From positions 2,797,668 to 2,861,667 of the forward strand of contig NZ_CP072943.1 of assembly GCF_018069705.1 (NCBI RefSeq): a stretch of 64,000 nucleotides of DNA. The letters run 5' to 3'. The notes below the pieces were generated by a model that was given only the letters and a program-made list of their open reading frames with translations, was not told the DNA's origin and ran no database searches. Positions 7,543-21,124 of this stretch are shown piece after piece. The stretch is from Aminithiophilus ramosus (GTDB lineage: Bacteria; Synergistota; Synergistia; Synergistales; Aminithiophilaceae). Position 1 is the first letter of the stretch, and each line of letters opens with the position of its first letter. Made by a program: the position numbers and the translations under genes.

Positions 7543-10500
7543 ATTCAAATCGCACCGTTGCGGGATTGAAACGGCACGGGACATGTGGTCGTCATAAAAC
7601 ATGTTAATTCAAATCGCACCGTTGCGGGATTGAAACACTGCTTCAACTGCCTCTGTCGTCTCAACTGCATTCAAATCGCACCGTTGCGGGATTGAAACCT
7701 CCAAGCTGTTTTGCAGTGTCGGCACGGGACATTCAAATCGCACCGTTGCGGGATTGAAACCCACCAACAACAAACACACGATTATCCCGTTTCAATTCAA
7801 ATCGCACCGTTGCGGGATTGAAACGTCCTCGTCCGTTCCCATTTCAGCAGAAATGTCATTCAAATCGCACCGTTGCGGGATTGAAACGTTATTTGCTCCC
7901 CTGTCACGGAATCGGTCACATTCAAATCGCACCGTTGCGGGATTGAAACGCTCTACGTCAACCACTGTCGCTACTTCCGCATTCAAATCGCACCGTTGCG
8001 GGATTGAAACCGAGTACTTCCGCAAGTCTCGACAAATCGTCCATTCAAATCGCACCGTTGCGGGATTGAAACTCAAGGGCCTGGGACAGGGAGAAACTGG
8101 CGTCATTCAAATCGCACCGTTGCGGGATTGAAACGAGGACCTTCGCAAGGGCCAGCCGCTCCAGGCATTCAAATCGCACCGTTGCGGGATTGAAACCTGC
8201 TGGATCAGCTCGCGCAGCACCTCGGACTGATTCAAATCGCACCGTTGCGGGATTGAAACTTCCTGGGCACCTCAACTCCGGCAACCATCACAATTCAAAT
8301 CGCACCGTTGCGGGATTGAAACATTTTTCTTCCTCCTCTATTTTTTGTCTCCCCCCCATTCAAATCGCACCGTTGCGGGATTGAAACCTCTTCTCCTTCT
8401 GAAAATTTCCATTCGGTCCAAATTCAAATCGCACCGTTGCGGGATTGAAACGTTAAATTAATTATCATTCTACGCAACTCCCCTTATTCAAATCGCACCG
8501 TTGCGGGATTGAAACGCTTCAGAGATGGCCTTCTCGGCCATCTCGAATTCAAATCGCACCGTTGCGGGATTGAAACGCTGGCCTTGCCGTCCATCAGCCT
8601 GTCGGCAGCATTCAAATCGCACCGTTGCGGGATTGAAACACAAACCAGGTCGTAGGCGTAGAGCCGGGCGAATTCAAATCGCACCGTTGCGGGATTGAAA
8701 CTCTCCCTGGTACTGCGAGGGAACCATCGAGCTATTCAAATCGCACCGTTGCGGGATTGAAACCAGGCCTCCTCCGGGATTTCCTCCCAGTCCAATTCAA
8801 ATCGCACCGTTGCGGGATTGAAACCTCCCGCAGGACCTCGGATTGCCTGCGCCCGGCAAAATTCAAATCGCACCGTTGCGGGATTGAAACTTGTGCGATG
8901 CGGCCCACGCCGCCGCATGCAGAAGATTCAAATCGCACCGTTGCGGGATTGAAACGCCCCTCATCGAACCAGTCGTAAATGTCTTTTCAATTCAAATCGC
9001 ACCGTTGCGGGATTGAAACGCACCCCCGGGCCCGTAGGCTTTGCTGCACCTGCTGGATTCAAATCGCACCGTTGCGGGATTGAAACGGGAGTTTCTTCAC
9101 GCTACTTCCCCCTTCCGTTTATTCAAATCGCACCGTTGCGGGATTGAAACTTCATTTTTCTTCCTCCTCTTTCTCCGTTGGATTCAAATCGCACCGTTGC
9201 GGGATTGAAACCGCATAAAAATCCGCGTTGGCCGCCTCGAAGCGCATTCAAATCGCACCGTTGCGGGATTGAAACTTAATCGAGCGTCATAGGATGACCT
9301 ACAACGATTCAAATCGCACCGTTGCGGGATTGAAACGAAAATTCCCGCCTCCATCAGGGCCCTCTCAAGATTCAAATCGCACCGTTGCGGGATTGAAACG
9401 TCCCGTAGGTCGACGACGGCCTCCCCGTCGTAATTCAAATCGCACCGTTGCGGGATTGAAACGGGGAGGATGTCACCTTATTTATCATACAGCTAATTCA
9501 AATCGCACCGTTGCGGGATTGAAACGGGTGCACCGAAATCTCCATCTCGTCCCAGGGTATCATTCAAATCGCACCGTTGCGGGATTGAAACTTCAGCAGT
9601 GCTCCCGTAAAGGAGTTCAGAATATATTCAAATCGCACCGTTGCGGGATTGAAACTTCGGCGGCGGCGGCAAGGGCTTTCTCCGGCCAATTCAAATCGCA
9701 CCGTTGCGGGATTGAAACAGCGCCGCGAGAGCCACCTGTTTCCAGGCGGCAAATTCAAATCGCACCGTTGCGGGATTGAAACAGCCAGCTCCAAAAAAAC
9801 CTCCTCCGCCGCGTAATTCAAATCGCACCGTTGCGGGATTGAAACGACAGCCGTCTTCCGGACAGTCCCGTCCGCGGTATTCAAATCGCACCGTTGCGGG
9901 ATTGAAACGGCGACCTCTGCTTCTACCCACCCTTGGTGCCATTCAAATCGCACCGTTGCGGGATTGAAACCGCGCTCTCGGAGCGGAGCGCGCGCTATTT
10001 TCAATTCAAATCGCACCGTTGCGGGATTGAAACCTAGGCTACGTGTATACTTCCAACAGGGTATACACATTCAAATCGCACCGTTGCGGGATTGAAACGG
10101 AATAATTCCCACCTCCGCCAGGGCTGTTTATTCAAATCGCACCGTTGCGGGATTGAAACCGGCGATGGTGTCATCGCCTCGGCGGCACAGGATTCAAATC
10201 GCACCGTTGCGGGATTGAAACCCCGCCTGCTCTCGGTAGTAGACGCGCAGGCCATTCAAATCGCACCGTTGCGGGATTGAAACGGGGATCAGAGGCAGAT
10301 AACGATCTTCCCCTTCCCCATTCAAATCGCACCGTTGCGGGATTGAAACCGATTCGATTTGCACCAACTCCATGTCCGTTATTCAAATCGCACCGTTGCG
10401 GGATTGAAACGCGGTAGACCTCCCTGAGGTCTACCACGCCCGCCAGATTCAAATCGCACCGTTGCGGGATTGAAACGGGACGTTCGACGAACGTCAGGAG

Positions 10501-13500
10501 CTCAGTGAGCTCATTCAAATCGCACCGTTGCGGGATTGAAACTATAGATACTAGCTCGTCAACATTGGTCGTACAGGATTCAAATCGCACCGTTGCGGGA
10601 TTGAAACCGGTAGACCTCAGGGAGGTCTACCACGCCCGCCAGATTCAAATCGCACCGTTGCGGGATTGAAACGCCGCAGGCGGCGTCGAGCTCGCAGGCG
10701 GCGACATTCAAATCGCACCGTTGCGGGATTGAAACTAGACCTCAGGGAGGTCTACCACGCCCGCCAGATTCAAATCGCACCGTTGCGGGATTGAAACAGG
10801 GCCTTCTCAAGGGAACCCATTAACCACAGGGCATTCAAATCGCACCGTTGCGGGATTGAAACCTCCGGAAAGCAGCCAGCATCCAGAGATCGCCGGTGAT
10901 TCAAATCGCACCGTTGCGGGATTGAAACCTGTTTTCCGGACACTTCCATCCGGGAGCGTCTCATTCAAATCGCACCGTTGCGGGATTGAAACAGGGCTCC
11001 CCCGATCATAGCAATCGGAGCTTCGATTCAAATCGCACCGTTGCGGGATTGAAACGATCAGGCTAAGTCAAACCTGATCATAGAGCTGATTCAAATCGCA
11101 CCGTTGCGGGATTGAAACTTTCCTGCTTTTTTTGTTTTCGTTGTCATTTTTTATTCAAATCGCACCGTTGCGGGATTGAAACTTAATATTACAGGCACAT
11201 CGACCTAGGCTATGTGATTCAAATCGCACCGTTGCGGGATTGAAACTCAAAATTCGGAGTCTGCTCAGGCGCCCAAACTAAAATTCAAATCGCACCGTTG
11301 CGGGATTGAAACAGGGCACGCGACGTTTCAATTTCGAATAAGCGCCGATTCAAATCGCACCGTTGCGGGATTGAAACGGAAACTCTCATCTTTTTTACCC
11401 TTCCTTCCTCATTCAAATCGCACCGTTGCGGGATTGAAACGAGCCCGGTTTTTCAGGATCGCAGCGCCGTTGATTCAAATCGCACCGTTGCGGGATTGAA
11501 ACCCCGTGGCGGGGTGTTGCGTGAGGTTCAAAATATTCAAATCGCACCGTTGCGGGATTGAAACCGGTAGACCTCAGGGAGGTCTACCACTCCCGCCAAT
11601 TCAAATCGCACCGTTGCGGGATTGAAACGGAGCCGCCTCCCTTAATTGTCAAGGTTCTTCATTCAAATCGCACCGTTGCGGGATTGAAACTTTTCCCACG
11701 CCGGCAAATGCCTGTAATATTAATTCAAATCGCACCGTTGCGGGATTGAAACCCGGCAAATGCCTGTAATATTAACATTACAGGCACAATTCAAATCGCA
11801 CCGTTGCGGGATTGAAACACCGCCTCCACTAAGGCCTTCTCAAGGGAGCAATTCAAATCGCACCGTTGCGGGATTGAAACGACAGCGAGCTCGGCGATCT
11901 GCCGAGCTCGTTGGAATTCAAATCGCACCGTTGCGGGATTGAAACTGACTCCACCCACCCTTGGTGCCGGAAAACAGATTCAAATCGCACCGTTGCGGGA
12001 TTGAAACTCTGCCGAGCTCGTTGGAGGACGGCCCCGTAGCGATTCAAATCGCACCGTTGCGGGATTGAAACTTATTTCCGTTTCTATTTTTCCCACGCCG
12101 GCATTCAAATCGCACCGTTGCGGGATTGAAACTTTGAGGTTAATCTACAAATATGGTATAATAGATTCAAATCGCACCGTTGCGGGATTGAAACTTGGAA
12201 ATTTAACTGTAGCTAGACATTATTTAATTCAAATCGCACCGTTGCGGGATTGAAACCTTCGCCAGAGCCAGTCGCTCCAGGCTGGCCCCATTCAAATCGC
12301 ACCGTTGCGGGATTGAAACCCAGAGGTCGCCGCCTGCGACCTCTGATTCGACCCAATTCAAATCGCACCGTTGCGGGATTGAAACTAATATTAGCATTAC
12401 AGGCACATCAACCTAGGCTATTCAAATCGCACCGTTGCGGGATTGAAACACCGAGCTCGCAGGCGGTGATGACCGCGAGCTCGGCATTCAAATCGCACCG
12501 TTGCGGGATTGAAACCTCTGAGTTCCCGCAATATCAAATGTTACAAACATTCAAATCGCACCGTTGCGGGATTGAAACCCCGTGTTATTAATGCGTCTTC
12601 TAGAGGGGCCATATTCAAATCGCACCGTTGCGGGATTGAAACTATTTCCCTCCTGCGTTCTCGGAGCGGAGCGAGATTCAAATCGCACCGTTGCGGGATT
12701 GAAACTGAGTTCCCGCAATATCAAATGTTACAAACTTAATATTCAAATCGCACCGTTGCGGGATTGAAACATTCCCGTCTCTACCAAGGCCTTTTCCAGG
12801 GGCCATTCAAATCGCACCGTTGCGGGATTGAAACCCGGCGACCTCTGACTCAACCCAACCCCGGTGCCATTCAAATCGCACCGTTGCGGGATTGAAACCT
12901 TTTCGAGGGAGCCCATTAACCACAGGCCCCCCCCGATTCAAATCGCACCGTTGCGGGATTGAAACGCCCCCCCCGATCATGGCAACCGGGGCCTCGACGA
13001 TTCAAATCGCACCGTTGCGGGATTGAAACCCGGCGACCTCTGATTCGACCCAACCCTGGTGCCATTCAAATCGCACCGTTGCGGGATTGAAACTGACCGC
13101 GAGCTCGGCGATCTGCCGAGCTCGCTGATTCAAATCGCACCGTTGCGGGATTGAAACAAGGCAAAGACGGGAACAATTCCCGTCTCCACCAGATTCAAAT
13201 CGCACCGTTGCGGGATTGAAACTTCCTCAGGGGGCCTTTTTTTGCAGCGGCCCCAATTCAAATCGCACCGTTGCGGGATTGAAACTACCATCAATATAGA
13301 TACTAATTCGTCGACGTTATTCAAATCGCACCGTTGCGGGATTGAAACATAAACAAGATTATTTTCTCTAGCTCTCAAAATTCAAATCGCACCGTTGCGG
13401 GATTGAAACTCGTCCAGTTTGGCTCGGAGCACATTCCCATTGACAATTCAAATCGCACCGTTGCGGGATTGAAACGCGCCAATGTCTCCAGAGTGCCCTG

Positions 13501-16500
13501 ACACACCGATTCAAATCGCACCGTTGCGGGATTGAAACTAATGGCGGTACCTAGTAGAAACCATTTCATTTTATTCAAATCGCACCGTTGCGGGATTGAA
13601 ACTCCTGTGTACTCGTTGATACGCTCCCTCTCGTATTCAAATCGCACCGTTGCGGGATTGAAACGCCCCTCCTGAGACATTTCTGCTCGTATCCTGATTC
13701 AAATCGCACCGTTGCGGGATTGAAACGGGCCAGCCGCTCCGGGCTGGCCTTGCCGTCATTCAAATCGCACCGTTGCGGGATTGAAACCGACAGGCGTTTT
13801 CATTTATTTAATTGAATAAAATTCAAATCGCACCGTTGCGGGATTGAAACGCTTCCGCGGCCCCGGTCTCGTCAGGCGCCGCAATTCAAATCGCACCGTT
13901 GCGGGATTGAAACCCAACCACATCAGCCGTCCGCGCAGCCGCTTCCATTCAAATCGCACCGTTGCGGGATTGAAACTGAAAATCGACTCGCTCGGCCTGA
14001 AACAACTATTCAAATCGCACCGTTGCGGGATTGAAACCTACCATCCCTCTATATTTCCGGCAGCGCGGAATTCAAATCGCACCGTTGCGGGATTGAAACT
14101 GGAGGCGCTGATGGCCTCCTCTAGGCTGCTGCATTCAAATCGCACCGTTGCGGGATTGAAACTCCAACACCTCACACACATCCTTGGCCGCGACCCACAT
14201 TCAAATCGCACCGTTGCGGGATTGAAACCCCCGACGGCGAGGCAGGAGACGGTATTCGGTTATTCAAATCGCACCGTTGCGGGATTGAAACCCATCCCCT
14301 CGGCCCCGATCTTCTCCACAAATGCATTCAAATCGCACCGTTGCGGGATTGAAACCGATGGCGAGCTCCGCAATTTCGCGAGCCCGCCGGATTCAAATCG
14401 CACCGTTGCGGGATTGAAACTCAACCACATGGCCCCTCCGATCATGGCGATGAATTCAAATCGCACCGTTGCGGGATTGAAACAAAACTCAGCTTCTTTT
14501 TCTGTTTTAGCTATTTATTCAAATCGCACCGTTGCGGGATTGAAACCTTAAGGCCATATGTATACCCTGTTGGGAGTATATTCAAATCGCACCGTTGCGG
14601 GATTGAAACTACGAGTGTCGGCGATGTCAGAGCGCAACGACGCATTCAAATCGCACCGTTGCGGGATTGAAACTGAATGAAAGAAAAAGAAATAATAAAA
14701 AAAGAAAATTCAAATCGCACCGTTGCGGGATTGAAACATCTACAGGCAATTGCAGTAAGTGGGCTACATCAATTCAAATCGCACCGTTGCGGGATTGAAA
14801 CCGCTCCGGAGAGGAGCGTCTCCGAGTGCCCTGTCAGCATTCAAATCGCACCGTTGCGGGATTGAAACTCTCTTAATTTGTGGGTCTGAGACGGGTGCGG
14901 ATTCAAATCGCACCGTTGCGGGATTGAAACTCCCGCTTTTGAGGTCTCAATTAGAGAGACTTCAAAATTCAAATCGCACCGTTGCGGGATTGAAACCCGG
15001 AGAGGAGCGTCTCCGAGTGCCCTGTCAGATTCAAATCGCACCGTTGCGGGATTGAAACCGCAAATACGAGCGGGATCGGCCACCCCATATATTCAAATCG
15101 CACCGTTGCGGGATTGAAACATTTCGACCAAGGAATAGACGCGGTCTTCCCGCCATTCAAATCGCACCGTTGCGGGATTGAAACTTTCGACCTTTTTAAT
15201 TCATTTATTCCGGAAAGATTCAAATCGCACCGTTGCGGGATTGAAACCTCAGGGGGCCTTTTTTTTGCAGCGGCCCGAAATTCAAATCGCACCGTTGCGG
15301 GATTGAAACGACGACAGTCCCTCATATTTACGGACCTCCGTATTCAAATCGCACCGTTGCGGGATTGAAACTTTTTCCCCGGAGCGGAGCGAGCGCTATT
15401 TTCAATTCAAATCGCACCGTTGCGGGATTGAAACGCAATTGGCGCTCCAACTCGACGAGCTCGCCGGCATTCAAATCGCACCGTTGCGGGATTGAAACGG
15501 AAACAAGGGCTTGCTCCAGAGGGGCCATCATTCAAATCGCACCGTTGCGGGATTGAAACCGCCATGCGCGACGGCGATGGCGAGCTCCGCAATTCAAATC
15601 GCACCGTTGCGGGATTGAAACGATGGCCTTCTCGGCCATCTCCCAGGCTATTTTCATTCAAATCGCACCGTTGCGGGATTGAAACCCGCCGGGCGACCTC
15701 CCCCTGATGGGGGAGATCATTCAAATCGCACCGTTGCGGGATTGAAACGTCGACCTCGTTGAGGTCGACGACCCCCGCCGCGATTCAAATCGCACCGTTG
15801 CGGGATTGAAACAGTCTTGCAGCCTCTCCATGGAACCACCACCAAAATTCAAATCGCACCGTTGCGGGATTGAAACCAAGCTGCGACTGCGTCATACCTA
15901 CTCTTTCCCGAATTCAAATCGCACCGTTGCGGGATTGAAACAAGAGTCCAAAATTATCCCTCCCTCCATGCGCAAATTCAAATCGCACCGTTGCGGGATT
16001 GAAACGAATAGCTGGTAAAACAATGAAAAACGGGAGATTCAAATCGCACCGTTGCGGGATTGAAACTACTCCCGCACCACTGTTTCCCAACGGTACCCTT
16101 CATTCAAATCGCACCGTTGCGGGATTGAAACTCTTCATCCAGCCCGCTCACGGCCTGACTCACGATTCAAATCGCACCGTTGCGGGATTGAAACGGGAGA
16201 GGCCGCACGGGCATTTATCCTCGTCGCCGATTCAAATCGCACCGTTGCGGGATTGAAACATCAGCCTGTCGGCAGCCTCCCCGTAGGGGAATTCAAATCG
16301 CACCGTTGCGGGATTGAAACCCTCCGGTACTCCCGCACCACGGTCTCCCAACGGATTCAAATCGCACCGTTGCGGGATTGAAACCCTAAGGCTTGCTCCA
16401 GAGGGGCCATCAACCACATATTCAAATCGCACCGTTGCGGGATTGAAACCGCCGAGTTGCACGAGAACCTCCGGTCGCCCTTATTCAAATCGCACCGTTG

Positions 16501-18509
16501 CGGGATTGAAACTTGATGATGTTGCCTCCAGCTGATTGCGCTCATCTATTCAAATCGCACCGTTGCGGGATTGAAACACACGGGGAGCAAGCCCTTGTTT
16601 CCTAAGGCTTGCATTCAAATCGCACCGTTGCGGGATTGAAACCCATCGCCAAACCGTGTTCTTGGTTGTTCCCAAAATTCAAATCGCACCGTTGCGGGAT
16701 TGAAACAGCCGAGGGTCTATGTTTTTTTCCCATCGAGTGTAATTCAAATCGCACCGTTGCGGGATTGAAACCGGCGGCGAGCAGGCAACAGGCGACCTCA
16801 ACAATATTCAAATCGCACCGTTGCGGGATTGAAACGACCTCAACAATCCGGTCTTCTTTGTTCTCCGATTCAAATCGCACCGTTGCGGGATTGAAACGAG
16901 CGCCACCTGAGCGTTCAGACGTGGATTGCGAATTCAAATCGCACCGTTGCGGGATTGAAACCCCGGGGCGGAAGTTATTACTGACGCGATTACCCCGATT
17001 CAAATCGCACCGTTGCGGGATTGAAACGATTCGATGATCTGGATGTTCGCCGTCGCCATGATTCAAATCGCACCGTTGCGGGATTGAAACTGCTCTCCCC
17101 GCCGGATTGCTGCGCCGCCTCGATTCAAATCGCACCGTTGCGGGATTGAAACCATTGGTTGTCGACAGGTTTCTTCTGGGAGTCATTCAAATCGCACCGT
17201 TGCGGGATTGAAACGAAACCGCCCTCTGACATACGTCGAGAACGAGGGCATTCAAATCGCACCGTTGCGGGATTGAAACGTCCAGGCCTGACGGGAGTGC
17301 ATATTGTAGTGATTCAAATCGCACCGTTGCGGGATTGAAACGACATATCTTGTGTCATGCACCTTGCTGGGCAATTCAAATCGCACCGTTGCGGGATTGA
17401 AACCTCTTGGGGTACACAGGCTTGACGGCGTACTTCACATTCAAATCGCACCGTTGCGGTATTGAAACAATCCGACCCCTTCATTCGGGTGAGGCTGACG
17501 GAAATTCAAATCGCACCGTTGCGGGATTGAAACGATCGGTCATTTCCATGTGCTCGCTCCCCTTTATTCAAATCGCACCGTTGCGGGATTGAAACAACTG
17601 TAGAAAAACCTCGATCGATGCGGATTTTCATTCAAATCGCACCGTTGCGGGATTGAAACCCCGCTTCAAGCGAGAATCGATCCTTCTCTATATTCAAATC
17701 GCACCGTTGCGGGATTGAAACAACCCCGCCTTTGCCTCATTTCCTTGAGATTAATTCAAATCGCACCGTTGCGGGATTGAAACGGCCGCTACCCGCAAAT
17801 ACCTAAGTCTATTCACCATTCAAATCGCACCGTTGCGGGATTGAAACCGACAGAAGGTCGTCGATCGCGTCCCGGGCCTCATTCAAATCGCACCGTTGCG
17901 GGATTGAAACCTCCATGCTCATCACCTCCCATCCAAGACCAATTCAAATCGCACCGTTGCGGGATTGAAACAAGGACGCTCCGTCCCGATCTCCACGGCC
18001 AATGATTCAAATCGCACCGTTGCGGGATTGAAACTTTTCCCAACGCCAGATCGTATTTTCCGAATAATTCAAATCGCACCGTTGCGGGATTGAAACGCTG
18101 GGCTTGGGTTAAGCCTCTTCTCCTTCTGAATTCAAATCGCACCGTTGCGGGATTGAAACTTAAGGCCGCGATTCGGGCGCCGATGTCCATTCATTCAAAT
18201 CGCACCGTTGCGGGATTGAAACGGGATGCGGACGACGCCACCGGGGACGCGGACGAATTCAAATCGCACCGTTGCGGGATTGAAACTTCAACTCTCTCCC
18301 GGAGCGAGAAGGCGTACAATTCAAATCGCACCGTTGCGGGATTGAAACAACAGCGTAAAGCCAAGACTTTCCTCGCTTTCGATTCAAATCGCACCGTTGC
18401 GGGATTGAAACCGTAGCCGAAAACCCGCATTGCGCTGTAGCTGTTATTCAAATCGCACCGTTGCGGGATTGAAACCCTCGCGCAGGCCCTCTCGTAGCCG
18501 GGAGAGGTA

Positions 18510-18958
18510 ATTCAAATCGCACCGTTGCGGGATTGAAACCTGCTCGGCGCGCAGGAGAGTCTCCATGGTCTCCCATTCAAATCGCACCGTTGCGGGATTG
18601 AAGCTCAAGGTGCGATTCGAATCAGGCGAGGGCCTCGGATTCAAATCGCACCGTTGCGGGATTGAAACCGCCGTGACCCGGCGAAATCCTCCGGAGAGGT
18701 CGGATTCAAATCGCACCGTTGCGGGATTGAAACGTCGTCCCCCGCGATTTCGACGGCGGACAGCAATTCAAATCGCACCGTTGCGGGATTAAAACTTGGC
18801 GGCGGCCTTTTCGTCTCGATAGCGCAGCGATTCAAATCGCACCGTTGCGGGATTGAAACCTGCTCGGCGCGCAGGAGAGTCTCCATGGTCTCCCATTCAA
18901 ATCGCACCGTTGCGGGATTGAAACTCAAGGTGCGATTCGAATCAGGCGAGGGCCTCGG
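18510..18958 (+). repeat. duplicated two-spacer block inside the array
   Basis: The spacer pair at 18540-18574 and 18605-18638 recurs identically at 18860-18894 and 18925-18958, 320 bp (five units) later. The repeat between the first pair ends GAAGC; that between the second pair ends GAAAC. This is the footprint of recombination between repeats, with later point mutation. Confidence 0.9.
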
Positions 18959-21026
18959 ATTCAAATCGCACCGTTGCGGGATTGAAACCAGCTCCGCAAC
19001 CGTTTGCTTCATCTCGTCCCGATTCAAATCGCACCGTTGCGGGATTGAAACATCCCCTGCGAGGCGATGTCTGGGCCACGGCATACATTCAAATCGCACC
19101 GTTGCGGGATTGAAACATATATTAATTACAGGCAAGACACATTAAGGCCATTCAAATCGCACCGTTGCGGGATTGAAACCTGTACGACGATGACCCCCTC
19201 TACGTCGCCGCATTCAAATCGCACCGTTGCGGGATTGAAACTGTCTTCTGAAGGCGCGCGATGAGCCCCCAGATGTCATTCAAATCGCACCGTTGCGGGA
19301 TTGAAACAGCACCGACAATCTTGTGTCGTATGCTGCCCTAATTCAAATCGCACCGTTGCGGGATTGAAACTGATCATGAAAATTAGAACAAAGACTAGAG
19401 TAAATTCAAATCGCACCGTTGCGGGATTGAAACTATGTAAAGTTTATGCTCCTGATCATCAATTGCAAATTCAAATCGCACCGTTGCGGGATTGAAACTT
19501 TTTCCGTTTGAGCTATCTCTACAGACCACCCAAATTCAAATCGCACCGTTGCGGGATTGAAACGAAACGGGAAATCCATCTCTTCCCCCGCGGGCGCATT
19601 CAAATCGCACCGTTGCGGGATTGAAACCTTCCGTTTCTGACGAACTATCTCTGCAATCTGCATTCAAATCGCACCGTTGCGGGATTGAAACTCGATCGAT
19701 GCGGATTTTCTTTAGCTCCTGATTCAAATCGCACCGTTGCGAGATTGAAACTATCTCTCTCAGCAGCGTTTGCGTCCGCTCCAATTCAAATCGCACCGTT
19801 GCGGGATTGAAACCCAGGGCCAGACAGGCCCGCAGGGCCAGCTGATTCAAATCGCACCGTTGCGGGATTGAAACCTCTGAAACGCTACGAGAGTTCGCAA
19901 CAGGGAATTCAAATCGCACCGTTGCGGGATTGAAACCTCGGGGTCAGTCTCATAGCGCCTCACCTCCGATTCAAATCGCACCGTTGCGGGATTGAAACCA
20001 CGTTGGCCAGGCTCAAAACCTCGAGCGCGGCCAGGATTCAAATCGCACCGTTGCGGGATTGAAACCCGCCCGTCGTCGTTGTGACGGGCGATCCTCTCGA
20101 ATTCAAATCGCACCGTTGCGGGATTGAAACTGCGATCGTCAAGGTGCTCGTGGGTGGCCCAGTAATTCAAATCGCACCGTTGCGGGATTGAAACGACATA
20201 GATGCTGCCGTTCGGGCCAGCGTACTGCATTCAAATCGCACCGTTGCGGGATTGAAACTTTTCTAAAGGCCCCATTACCCACGGAGCTCCCATTCAAATC
20301 GCACCGTTGCGGGATTGAAACGTTTCGACCGACTCCCGGAGCGAGAAGGCATACAATTCAAATCGCACCGTTGCGGGATTGAAACCCAAAATGGCCCCGC
20401 CTATTCGGCTAGTCCTTATTCAAATCGCACCGTTGCGGGATTGAAACGCGGAAGACTGCGGTCTTCCGCACCGTCCCGTCGATTCAAATCGCACCGTTGC
20501 GGGATTGAAACCGCATGGCGACGGCGAGGGCGAGCTCGGCGATCTGCATTCAAATCGCACCGTTGCGGGATTGAAACGCCGGGTGGCCCCAGCGAATGAA
20601 CATGGGGCACCATTCAAATCGCACCGTTGCGGGATTGAAACGCCGCGACCTGTTCAGCCGTGGCGGGGTGCTGATTCAAATCGCACCGTTGCGGGATTGA
20701 AACGTCACCTCGACGAGCCCAAGCCCTTCGCCCCCCATATTCAAATCGCACCGTTGCGGGATTGAAACTCGTCGCGTACCCGGTTTGGCCTGCGCCTCCC
20801 CAGATTCAAATCGCACCGTTGCGGGATTGAAACCCCCGGATGGGGCTGCCATGCAGTAGCTCCATCCATTCAAATCGCACCGTTGCGGGATTGAAACCGG
20901 AGTCGGTCGTTTCGACCGACTCCCGGACGGAATTCAAATCGCACCGTTGCGGGATTGAAACTGGACGTCAGCGGCAGAAAACACCGTGGCGTGACTATTC
21001 AAATCGCACCGTTGCGGGATTGAAAC

Positions 21027-21124
21027 GCGAGGGGAGATCGGAGAACGTGAGAAGGGCCTGATTCAAATCGCACCGTTGCGGGATTGAAACGCGAGGGGAG
21101 ATCGGAGAACGTGAGAAGGGCCTG
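21027..21124 (+). repeat. tandemly duplicated spacer
   Basis: Two consecutive spacers (21027-21060 and 21091-21124) are identical 34-mers separated by one perfect repeat. A single repeat-spacer unit has been duplicated. Confidence 0.9.
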
